64,000 nucleotides of DNA, from positions 11,095,338 through 11,159,337 of the forward strand of contig NC_088302.1 of NCBI RefSeq assembly GCF_032854445.1, read 5' to 3'. The notes under the pieces were generated by a model, which saw only the letters and a program-made list of their open reading frames with translations, searched no databases and had not been told where the DNA came from. Below, piece after piece: positions 34,671-45,520 of this stretch (positions are counted from its first letter, which is position 1; every line of letters begins with the position of its first letter). Source of the DNA: Liolophura sinensis. Taxonomy: Eukaryota; Mollusca; Polyplacophora; Chitonida; Chitonidae. The translations under genes were made by a program, and so were the position numbers.

Positions 34671-35159
34671 GCAAATCCAAGCAATTGCGTTTAAATAAAT
34701 ATACAATACAGCTATAGGCAGTATCATTATATGGATCGCTTCCTTATTTATATATCTCATCGTTACTCCAAAATGTTTCACATTTGGCTGTCAGGTTTTT
34801 GGGCGAAGGGAAATGGAGTGATTATGCTGTAAATCAGAGCCATATGTCAAGTATCTAACAAACCTTTTCATCCAAAGCCCTCGGCGTCATTTATCCGACC
34901 GACACTTTATTGCCAAGACATTGTCGATACGGCTTGCAGGATATCAGCCAAACACAAATCACCTTTTCCCATTATATGACGGCGATTTCAAGTTTGTGGA
35001 TGAAGAACACCGGGCGCCATTTGATGAGGTTTAATATAGTTGATGGATCTATCCAATGGTGATAAATTTCAGATGGATTTCCGAGGTGGAGAAGCTCTTC
35101 AGGGGGCGTTGCAAAGTTTCTCTGGGGTAACTTTGTCAACAACATATAGCAAAGAGATA
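34671..35159. other. Spacer between blocks A and B
   Basis: No gene was found. The short segment TATATGACGGCGATTTCAAG at 34973 is a possible decayed SINE remnant. Confidence 0.45.
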
Positions 35160-36127
35160 TGTCAGTTTTAATGCAGTTCAGTAAATACAGCAAAAATAAT
35201 CAAACCTATATATCCCAAAAATTTCACCCTGTTACTGTTCACAGTGAACAGATAAACCGGCTCAGGCTTTGAGACTGTTCAAGCCACATCCTATATCAAC
35301 GCAAATACCAGATTAAATGACGCCGGCTTGGATTTACACAATTAAGTAACGTCAAACTGGCTCAAAGCCATATCCGCATAAATCTTCTATCTGTGTGAAA
35401 CTGGTAATTGTTGCCACACTGTCGTCCTACTAAGAATAGCACTGATACTTTTGAAAGTACTTTAACAACGCCATCGTAAACCAAAAGAAATGATAAAAAT
35501 GGTAAATAGTAAATAGTAGTTACGATCAACACCGACCTTTAACACCAAATTAATTAACTTACTTAGACATTTAGGTATTTACTAACCTATGTATTTACTT
35601 ATTGTTTTTATCATAAAATCAACACAACAACGTTCGACGGGCGAAAGCCTCCAGCAAGCCGTAATCTTCCGTATAGTTCTATATTGCTTTACCACTTCTG
35701 TGGGCTAACAAGTACAAATTCAACCAACCGAGCGTTGCTTCAGAGACACTGGCATGGTTTTGTACAAATTACATTTGTTGGAAACTTGTTTGTCACTTAG
35801 ACCTTTCAGACATTTTGGTCAAGGACATTCATTTGACCAGTCTCAAGTGCAAACAGTGCACCGGAAGTTTTATACATTCGTTACAACCGTTCATTTTCTT
35901 TGTGAAATCGAATGTGGTTTACAACATAGTCACGCGACCGAGGAGAGTGACTTCCGTCGTGTTTGAATGGTACTTCTTGTACAGGATAGCGCCACTTCCA
36001 ATAGGTATAGTCCGATGGTATTTTGACTGACCATCGGGCTTAACGGTGGACGATTACGATTTGAGATAGAGAAAATGTAAATTTCAAGGTCACCGTGGAT
36101 AACACAGAGGAACTTTTCATTGCTCTC

Positions 36128-36436
36128 CAGTTGGTTCTGTACGTACAAATGTTCTCCAGTCAGTTCTGTACGTACAAATGTTCTCCAGTTGGTTCTGTAC
36201 GTACAAATGTTCTCCAGTTGGTTCTGTATGTACAAATGTTCTCCAGTTGGTTCTGTACGTACAAATGTTCTCCAGCTGGTTCTCTACGTACAAATGTTCT
36301 CCAATTGGTTCTGTACGTACAAATGTTCTCCAGTTGGTTCTGTACGTACAAATGTTCACCAATTGGTTCTGTACGTACAAATGTTCTCCAGTTGGTTCTG
36401 TACGTACAAATGTTCTCCAGTTGGTTCTGTACGTAA
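36128..36436 (+). repeat. 29-bp minisatellite (11 units)
   Basis: Eleven units containing TCTGTACGTACAAATGTTCT, at exact 29-bp spacing from 36137 to 36427. Each holds the palindrome GTACGTAC. The homologous site in block A (about 30988-31022) has a single diverged unit (CAATTGGTTCTCTAGGTATA). Multiple overlapping frames of 94-127 codons on both strands are artefacts of a stop-free unit. Confidence 0.95.
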
Positions 36437-37535
36437 TGGCTGGAAATACACGGAACTGTTGATACTGCACCTTGCAATGTGTACGTGCGGGTTTTAGCAT
36501 TGATGGGTTTTAGACATTATTCTTGGTCAGGATCAAGTTCATGGTAGCGATCGCGTTTAGAGCTAACCATATCTCTGAAGCATTAGACAGGTTGTAATTT
36601 CTTCTATCAAGGGATAGTCACACGAGGCGACATCGCGATAGTGCTTTGACGTTCTCTAGTAATAAACCATGAATACGGCTTGTTTTGAAAACTGCTGTAA
36701 ACAGAAACCTGGCAAGTATGAAACGGAAATGTGCATAACAACCTCTCAAAGTTCTACGTCCTTCATTACCTTGCCTTTCACGTTGCAACAACAACCAGAT
36801 ACTAGTATCTTTGAGGATATTACGCCTACTGTATGTACCACCTTCTTGATATTTTTTTTCACGACGTTCAGAAAATTGGTCGTTTCACTGCTATATTTAC
36901 CTGCGCTAAGAATTGTGGGTGTAGCTTTATAATAGCGTTGAATGATAGCAAAGAACAAGTCTGCGAAAATCCTGTCAACTGCAGCAGAATTCTCGCTAAG
37001 CCTCGCCATGCAGTCCAGCCAGAAAGTCTGAGCGGTCATCTGGATACAAGTATCATCCGTGCGTGTACAGATCTATATATCTTGCCTTCATCAACTCCGT
37101 TCTTCCACTCCATATGATTTACCTTATCATGGCAGGGAAGGAAAGATTGCGTGTGTAGCTGGGCAGAACGAATTATTTCCCCGTTACAAAAGTTAGAAGA
37201 GACCGAACCGTTGTTATCAAGGGGTTAGGGCCGGTGCATGGAAGGCTGCTTTTAGTTCTTTTATATACTATTGTACTAATGGTGAATGAAAATGAAAATG
37301 GGCTTCTTCAGACTCATGTTAATTTTCCATAACCAACAATGTTAACGCTTAATGGTGTAACTCAACTCTAAACCTTAAATGGTCTATAAACAGCTGTCTG
37401 TACTTAACCCAGCCCACCAGAAAGCCGCCATAAAAATCTGGAAGTTTTTAGATGAAGAAGGCTGAATGTAAGAACGTGCGTTTAGTTCAACGGGCACGTA
37501 CAGCCTTTGTTGTGGAGTTTGTACACAAAACCATG

Positions 37536-37884
37536 CACACAAAAAACACTTGTGTTATATAAATACAGACTTGTGTCCATTCCAGTAAAAATTTTGAGTC
37601 ATATTTTAACAAATCTATGTTGTATTGAATTAAGATAAGGTCTAGTGTTGAAAGAAATGAAAACAAGATGTGTTGGATGTTGTACACAATGCTTGTGTTG
37701 CAAGACACAACTTCTTCTTGTATCAACACTAGTTAGGTTGATATGCAGAATTTACCTCATTAGGGCTCAACAAGTTTTTGTTTCGTTATTTTGTAAGACT
37801 TCACATTATTTTTACCCCAAAATGTGCTGGTGTCCCATATTTCTGTGTTATTGTGCTAGATTTCAACACACATGTTTTTGTGTG
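37536..37884. mobile_element. MITE-like insertion with ~20-bp terminal inverted repeats
   Basis: The left end CACACAAAAAACACTTGTGT (37536) and the reverse complement of the right end (CACACAAAAACATGTGTGTT, ending 37884) agree at about 18 of 20 positions with one gap. Inside is a further inverted pair, CTAGTGTTGA / TCAACACTAG (about 37641 and 37723), plus scattered CTTGTGTT words. Block A lacks the ~350 bp at the matching point (AAAACTATCATATGTTGAC near 32330). There is no coding capacity, and no clean target duplication could be read. Confidence 0.7.
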
Positions 37885-38235
37885 TATTCTGTTGACAGTC
37901 ATCATCTTTTGTCACAGGTGACAACACCCAGGAACCAGTCGTTCCAAAGAGCTTCAATCTTAATACCGGTTTTGGTCTAATGCAAAACCAAAGGCACTTT
38001 TGTCGACACTAACATTAATACCAGGCTCAGCTTGCTAATACACTTTTGAACGACTGAGCCCTGAATATCAGTTATATACATTTTGATAATTTTTTTTCCA
38101 TTTTCTAATCAGGTAAATATACTTTTTTTCACCTTCCTGCCTTTCTCTTTCCTCGCCCGAGACTGGTGTGTTACGTGGAGGCGACCATTAGCGTGAACAC
38201 CGGTAAAGGACAGAGAAAAAATGAAGCCTCTTGCT

Positions 38236-38422
38236 GATAATGTCGCAGCGTCGGGGCTAACTCAGACTGTTTGGTGAGTTCCGGATAAAACCATCAGTGA
38301 GAAAACGCGTTCTCGTGGAGATAATGGATTGTAAACCGGACTAAACTTCCGGTCTCTCCACGGAAAACGCCCACCGAGGGAGACTTTGTTTACCACGTGT
38401 AAACGTTCTCAGTAAAATGGGA
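38236..38422 (+). repeat. Conserved core element, copy 3
   Basis: Same core as at 32560 and 33118, with the putative stem ACCGGA...TCCGGT intact and GTTTACCACGTGTAAACG (itself nearly palindromic) at the right end. Confidence 0.75.
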
Positions 38423-39281
38423 AAAAAGAATTAGCAGTTTTGGTCCTTGTGCAAAACGAAATAAACAAGCACCTACTCCTAAAAATTCCCTGGAATACTC
38501 TTCTTTCTTGAGAAGTTTAACTGGTTCTGGTCTTTCAAAATGTGTCTGAAGACACTATGTAAATGAGAACTTCATCTGCTAAGGTTTCTCTTGGTGGGTT
38601 CTTCGCCATAGAGATAGCTTTGTAAACTTTCCACCACTGTTTGGAAAAACGTTGACAGAAACAATAAATGTTATCCAAAACAGAATACAATCCATCTAGC
38701 ATCAGTTGAAACAGAACGCTGGGCGGCATTGTTTTATTCGCCGTTAATTATCCTTCAAACTTCTCGTAAGCTAAATAAAACAAAAGTTGCAAAAACTATC
38801 TGGCTTTCGTTTAGTTTCTAATTTCCGCACAAACACCTTTAAACATCCAGACAATTTTAGTCGTGTTAATCAATCAGTTCGCAAAACCGATTCTGTGCCC
38901 GTTTTTAATTCTGAAAAAAAAAAACCATTTATGACAAATATTATTATTCTACTGCAAACATTCACCGCCCACTCTGTGTGAGCTTTGTTATACAAGTCAT
39001 TCCTCAGCACAATATACATCCGTATGGTAACGGAATGAGCTAACACAACACTTTCAATACACGGAAATGAAAAAAAAAAAACGTCATTGTGAAAAGACAC
39101 GAACGACTGCAGTGTGTAGCTCGAAGTGTTGAATACAACAAAAAAACAAATGGGTTCGTTGTTTTCTGTATCTGGGAGTTTATAGACATTTAATTTACAC
39201 CATAATATCAGACTCTGTTTCTATGACACAGAATGTTCTTAATAAAAGATCGTAAATAGAATATTGTTGAAAACTGTTGTA

Positions 39282-39569
39282 GCTGTGATATTTGATTTAT
39301 TTATTGATTGGTGTTTTACGCCGTACTCAAGAATATTTCTCTTATACGACGGCGGTCAGCATTATGGTGGAAGGAAACCGGACACAGCCCACGGGAATCC
39401 CGCGACCATCCGCATGTTGCTGACAGACCTTCCCACGTACGATCAGAGAGGAAGCCATTATGAGCTGGACTAGAACTCACACCGACCGCTCTGGTGAGAA
39501 ACTCTTGGGTCATTACCCTGCCCTAATGTTCTAACCAACTGAACCACGGAGGCCCTGCTGTGATATTTG
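39282..39569 (-). mobile_element. SINE, full length, with 13-bp target duplication
   Basis: The body at 39295-39556 is flanked by GCTGTGATATTTG at 39282-39294 and 39557-39569. The homologous site in block A (GCTGTGACATTTGTCA near 34285) has no SINE, so the insertion postdates the A/B duplication. The minus-strand head reads GGGCCTCCGTGGTTCAGTTG, and the B-box-like GAGTTCTAGTCC is slightly degraded. Confidence 0.95.
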
Positions 39570-39974
39570 TCACCAGTTTATAAATCTATATGATAGCTTT
39601 GCGGAAAAGAGCCATAATGTTTTGTATGTACATAGATCAATGATCCATCGAACGACGACTTTTCCCCGTCTTTGACGACTAGACTCTCAGGAGTCCGGGG
39701 GCTCGAATCCAGTTCTGGTTTGCTCGGATCCGGTCTTACGCCTTGACATTTTCTACGAAAATCTGAAATATTCTGGAATGTTGTCGAAAAAAAAAACACA
39801 GTACATGCAATGGTCTACAACCAGTATATTCATTTCAGTTTCGACCACAAGGTATATTTATACCACCCTTACATCCAACCTACTTTTAACAAATCAAAAC
39901 AAGTGTAGTCCTTGTCAGTAAGGATCACCCTTTATTTATTAATTTCATTGATGCTCCAAAATCAGTGAGGTGGG

Positions 39975-40190
39975 TGAGGGGGGGCGAGGGGAGGCGAGTG
40001 GCGCAATAACCCAGGAGCTCCCACTAATGCAGTACCTGTGAGATCAAGTCCAGGTCATCCAGGCTTTCTCTCCGGTCGTATATGGGAAGATCTTCCAGCA
40101 ATCTGAGATTGGTCGCGGATATTCCCATGGCTCCCACAACCATTTTAAGTGCGGCGTTAAACACCAGTCAGTGAAATAAAAAAATAAATA
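39975..40190 (+). mobile_element. SINE subfamily variant
   Basis: The head is GAGTGGCGCAATAACCCAGG with B-box-like GAGATCAAGTCC. The body is CTTTCTCTCCGGTCGTATAT, GGGAAGATCTTCCAGCAATC, and the end is GTGCGGCGTTAAACACCAGT with AAATAAAAAAATAAAT. Both head and centre differ clearly from the common SINE, indicating a separate subfamily. Confidence 0.75.
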
Positions 40191-41059
40191 CCCAGGGCTA
40201 TGAAGACCACATTTTCCTCCAGCCTAAGCCCAAAAGTTATCAGATTCCATGACTTCCTCTATGACACGTTGTAGTAAGGAAATTACCCATGTCTCCAGTG
40301 AATGCCATACTTTATCTGAAACATGTAAAATTCCTCTTTCTTAAACAAAAGAAACTCACATTATATGTTTGGTTTGGAATCTAAGATCAATTCCTTCCAT
40401 TTTCGGATATACATACCTTATGCGTTTGTGACACAGTGATAAAACTGGTAAAAAAATATTTGGATTTTTTTCAGAATCTAATATAGATTGCAAGCCCGTT
40501 TATCTTTTTCTGATGCAGTGATATAAGCCTTAGTGAACCAAAATAAGCCGGATCTGATCCGCCAAAATTAGTGGCCTTAATTAGATCGGCTCGGTTTAGC
40601 ACGGGTTCGTTATATAAACGCAAAACGGAATTGCCGGCACGGATGCACATTAATTCCCCGAAAAGACAGGGGCATGGTCGCGCCCCCTGTATGTGAATAA
40701 AATCTTAGATCTATAGTTCGACGTGTGAGAGCAAGCTGCCATAAATTGGTGAAATGAACGGAACCGGCTACAAAGCCGGATCTTTTAAGTGTTTTTAAAT
40801 GTAGGCTAGTGTAGGCTGTATGGACACTCACTGTACAGAGCGCGGTCCAATCTCATGAAGTTAGATCTAGTTCGCGTTAACAAAGCTGCATGACTTGTGG
40901 CTTATACTAGATCTGAAGTAATACCCGTTATCGATCTCTTTTCTTCTTCCAATACAATTCATGCTTCTGCTTTGGAGAGGGGGCCATTGGACGGACGTGA
41001 AAACAGGTGTACATGTAGGCGCAGATCTGGTGATTGACACATCAGTAAAGGGACAGCCT
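40191..41059. other. Intergenic, no gene seen
   Basis: Nothing supportable was found. A short word match to the flank of rep-2 (GAATGTCCATAC-type) was too weak to call. Confidence 0.5.
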
Positions 41060-41290
41060 TGAATGAGAGAAGTTCTCATTTTAGATGTATGTGTGGAAAC
41101 AGACATTGTATACCAGCCATAAACCCGGCTGAATGTTCCCGGTCAATAATCGCAAGGACAATTCCCAAAACGAACACAAACTACCAAAGAAATAAAAAAG
41201 TCTATAAAGTGCGAAATTAAAAAGGAATCATGCAAGGAGAGGCAGTGAACAGTTTTTCCATGATGTGGAAAAGGTATGTTTACGGCGAAT
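41060..41290 (-). repeat. Dispersed repeat rep-2, copy
   Basis: Minus-strand reading: CTGTTCACTGCCTCTCCTTG, CATGATTCCTTTTTAATTTC, CTTTGGTAGTTTGTGTTCG, TTTTGGGAATTGTCCTTGCG, ATTATTGACCGGGAACATTC, GGCTGGTATACAATGTCTG. Confidence 0.7.
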
Positions 41291-41519
41291 GACCGTGTAT
41301 CATGGTAGCATATAAGTTATCGACAGTAATATGTGTACATCAGTTGCTCTTCCATTGCAACTGAATTCAACATGATGGATATACCTTCCCTAGCCCTGGT
41401 CATTGGAATTAGACGCCAGAGATTCTGGCCCCTCTATCCATATTTACTTCAAAGAAAATTATACCCATTGAAAAACATAAGAAACTGATAGTGAAGGCGT
41501 TTGATGGAATAACTTTGAG
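41291..41519. other. Short unassigned stretch
   Basis: No feature beyond its position downstream of the dead retroelement. Confidence 0.5.
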
Positions 41520-42990
41520 TTGACATACTGTATTATGAATCCAGTATGTCATTGAAATCGTCACATAATACACAGGATTTAACAAATGCTACAAGGTGAG
41601 ATATGTACACGCCATATACAGGACTCTCTGGTATATTGCTGTCCAAGTAAGGATAATTTACACTATCAAAATTGAATCTATAGCTCTTCTCGTAAAGTCT
41701 GCGAGAAAGGAAACCGATTTCGTCTTTGTACAAATATAGGTCCACATAAAATGTAGACAAGGTGGGTAAATATCTTTCACAACCATTGCTATATATGGAT
41801 TGTTTAAAGCCAACAGATCATCAATATACCGGTTAATAAATGAGAAGGATCAGGCCTGGTGTTGATTACTCCTTACTCCATATAATGGTAGGCATACCAG
41901 AATATGCTTTGATATATGGCGTCCCGCGAATTTATCATAGATGTTATTAAAGGAAAATTCAAGCAACTCGATGAACATTGAAACATCCCAGGAGTAGTAA
42001 CCCTTGTAAGTAGTGGAACTGAAGAAGCCTTTGTTGTCTAGAGATATCCTTATACTGAAAGTGTATTTGAGCGTATAGTTCTTCAGCGAGACGTTTGGAG
42101 TTTTTAAGAATCCACGTAGTGTACTGTAAAACCTGAATTTTTTTCCAGTTGCACAACACTACTTCTTCCAAAATACCTACTTCTTGCAGTGCCTACGTTG
42201 ACAGAGTGGATAAAACTTTGGCTGTACAGCTTCTCAATCCCCTAATAAAGCGAGCTTTGTATGGAGATTTATGCATTTCTGGAATCGATGTGACGGGAAG
42301 GTACGGATACACTCCTCTGTTTGAGAAAGGACTGGTGTTTTTCAAAGTTCCTCCAGAGTATAGGTCGTTATAGAAAACGACCTTTCTCTGAAGGTCGTAA
42401 AGTAGCTTTCCCACGGCAGGATCCTTCAGACCTTGATTGGTTACCTCATGACCACTGGTACTAATATGGTGGATTGAATGAACAACCTTTTTCTTTACAA
42501 GCTCAAGATAAGTGTCAAGGGCTGAAGGTTCTAACTTCTCCCGTTTACACCACTGTTTTGTAAAGTTTTCAAGCGCCGAAAGGACACTTTTATTTTTAAC
42601 TTTCATATTTATGTTTCTCGGTTCTCTACACTTCGAAGCTCTCACAAACAGACTTCTTTGCCATCGTTATTTACAACATTATGGTTCCCATTTATGACTC
42701 GTTTACATAGAGGCCAAAGAGTCTGACGATCAACAGTCACAACTGTATCTACCAAATGTATTATCAGGCATCTGAAAATCTTTAAAGGCTTTCGCGTAAT
42801 TAAATATCTTGGAAGCTATTAAATATCTATTGGTAGGCGCCTCTCGTATACTGAAATAATTCAGCACAACACTGCGAACCTCTGGATCATTTAAAATTCG
42901 TGTCGTGTTGATTAAATCAAGACCACGGCTTCCTAGAGTACAAAATAAGACACCAGGACAAGTTGACAAGTCCAAGTGCTCACACTCAGA
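41520..42990 (-). pseudogene. Dead Penelope-like retroelement (reverse transcriptase)
   Basis: Minus-strand translation gives, in order: a PGVLFCTLGSRGLDLINTTR N-terminal region (42940-42880); KCREPRNINMK (42630-42600); KQWCKREKLEPS (about 42555-42520); LKDPAVGKLLYDLQRKVV (about 42440-42385); a PEMHKSPYKARFIRGLRSCT block (42280-42220) corresponding to the PKxHK..RFI region; and WILKNSKRLAEEL (42110-42070). Next comes a palm segment RYIDDLLALNNP (41845-41805) with the catalytic ID-D, then LREELYRFNFDSVNYPYLDS and SPVYGVYISHLVAFVKSCVL (about 41700-41570). This order resembles a reverse-transcriptase group I associate with Penelope-like elements. Several frameshifts and stops, and loss of part of the fingers and palm, show it is non-functional. 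No GIY-YIG domain is seen. Confidence 0.75.
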
Positions 42991-45440
42991 TAATATTCCT
43001 AGGCTACATCTTAATGTGAATGTTTTATTCCATGAAACATGTTTTTTTTTTTACGTAACAAATAATGCATCATAGTGATATTATGCTTTGGGAGATAACA
43101 ATTACCAGAGAAAAAGATCTTTATGAAGCATACCAATCAAGACCAGCGTTTAATGCAAAGCTGTTTGTCTTCTATGAAAAGGACGTGTTTTATGTCATTT
43201 GGCAACTGGCCCGCATACTGGTTTCACTTCTTTATCAGCAAGAACAGTTTTGCACAATAAATGAGTACACCAGTTTCTATACAGCCTCATTAAAATTATC
43301 AGCTAGCACCCTTTTCCCCATGGGTAAATGGACAACCCACACGTATCAAGGTAGGATAAAGCGATGAGCAAAATCTCAAAGTACTTTTAAAATCACATGA
43401 ACAGTTCTGTACACAGAGACCTCATATTCGTATACATATAATACCAGCGTAAGGATACACAGTATGGCGTTATGTGAAAAGCATTTTGAAGGCAGGCAAT
43501 CTTAAGACAGTACCAATGAAAATAGTAACATTAAAAAAAAGGCTCTTCAAGAAACACCATATGCTAGATGCAACCTAACTGATCAAAATGTACATCAAAT
43601 GCAAAAATATACAGCTATATATGCATATGATAATAAGGGCTTTAATTTTTATGTAATTATAATAATAATAATAAACCATGTTGTTAATACTATAATAATA
43701 ATCATAATAACACCATAATCGTAACCCATGCAATATCATATCCCCCATTCTATTTTTCTAACAATAAAATGAAACATATTTTTGAGATTCAACTCACAAG
43801 TAACAAAAGATATTTATATATAAAGACATTTTTCAGCGTATTAAAGCATGCTAACAAAACAAGCTTTCCATGTGTAGCAGAAATCTGGGATTAATACTTT
43901 CAATAAAACCATTGTATTAGAAAAGATGTGTGTCGCCACAGGAAGAGTTTCAGGCAAAATCAAACATACACCAATTTCAGTACAGCACATTCTCAGACAT
44001 TGTAACACTATATTTCTCCTGAAGCTTGGACTATAAAAATGCTCTCCCAGAAGCACATAAAAGCATTAAAATTATACCTTTAATTCCAACACTTTTCTGA
44101 TAAGAAATTAATCAAAACTTCACAAAAAGTGGCCTTATAATATGCACGAATGAAGTCGCAGTCAAGTGTATGGGCAACTTTCCTTGTGCTCTAAATGACA
44201 TCAACCAAACTCAGTTTTCTAACTGAAATGAACTCATCTTAATTAAGCTTTCTATAAATTATAAAGAAATGGTGGTATATTAATAGAATCCTCAGTGGGC
44301 TATAATGTGAAAAGCAGGACGTGTACCAATAATCTCTGCAAGCTATAAGAGAAAAAAATGTTTTCAAAGGATTTCTTTGGCACGTTTGCATGGTACATAC
44401 TGTCTTTAAAATGCAGACTGGATATTATAATCTACAATTTGTTTCCTGTCCATAATATGAAGATTCGGAATACCACTGTATGCAGTACCAAACCTTAATG
44501 TGTTGTGTGAGTCGAAGAAACATGCATACGTAACACGTAAAAGTAGAAATGTCTCCAAAAATTATGGCTGCCTGTCTTCAGCCAGAATTTGGTACACGTT
44601 TTGGGTCATTTAACCCTTATTTGGCCAAGCAACGTCTGATAGAATATATAACTGTTACTGAGCATAAGTGCTTTTAAGTCTCTGTCACTTCATTCTGATT
44701 CAAGGAAATTTCTGTCCAAAAAAACATAAAACAAAAAACCACTTTACCTTCCTCAAAGGAAAAAATGATTTTTTGTACACCTTTGCATAAATAATGTTTC
44801 CTACATGTACTAAAGTCCAACTTGTTTTTTACACTGGAAGATATATAAGTATCAAGAAAATAATTGAGAAAAATAGTCTGTGCTCATCTATGCCAGAGGG
44901 TTAGTATTTAGCACCAACAGGATTCGTATTTCACCCTCTAATACATCAAAGGTTTTTGAAAAAAATAACCCTTCTGGACCACCTTATATCTTATTAACTA
45001 TAATAAATGTGTCTCCATATTTCTTGTCTTACCTCCACCTTAGATGAGCCCTAAACTGCATTAATCTTTTAACAACCATCTCCGATTGGCCAGTCAAGAA
45101 GAGTTGATGTGGTAGAAATAGAAACCCAAGCTTCCGAGGTTCAAAGACTTAAATCTCAATATACCATTATCAGTTATGGTCATTATAAGGTTTCCCCTTC
45201 AGGGTAATGTGTCTTGTGCAATCTTGGTTCATTTTATGTAGGACATAAAAAGCTTTGTTAAAGACATACGGCCTTAAAGGCAATACGAGAACGACTAATC
45301 TTGGGCACAATACATCAGCATAAATGTGTACAATAATAATACACCTCTGTCAGTGTGACTCTCTACGATGACATAATCTGATAATGAGTTCTGCGGGTAA
45401 ATATTATATTTAATTAGCTTATTAGTGATTAATGTCAAGT
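42991..45440. other. AT-rich gene-free stretch
   Basis: A 100-codon plus frame at 43065-43367 has no recognisable domain. (ATA/AATA)n-rich sequence lies at 43655-43710. It could include distal 3' UTR of PRRC1 (minus strand), but no evidence fixes that. Confidence 0.45.
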
Positions 45441-45520
45441 AGCAGGAATATTTGACTTATACAATAGTGGTCAGTTTTATGGTTGGACGAATCAAGACAA
45501 CGCGTACAGATAATCCCCCA
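45441..45520 (-). repeat. Decayed SINE tail
   Basis: GGAATATTTGACTTATACAA, GTGGTCAGTTTTATGGTTGG parallels the common SINE tail (GAATATTTCACTTATACGAC, GGCGGTCAGCATTATGGTGG). Confidence 0.6.

Larger units (their letters stand above)
35160..39865 (+). repeat. Segmental duplication block B
   Basis: Paralogue of block A. It carries three additions that A lacks: a 29-bp minisatellite (36128-36436), a MITE-like insertion (37536-37884) and a SINE (39295-39556). It has one copy of the conserved core (38236-38420), against two in A. Confidence 0.85.

Noticed and set aside
36095-36500. Five overlapping ORFs of 94-127 codons
   Set aside because: All arise from the 29-bp array; no start context or homology.
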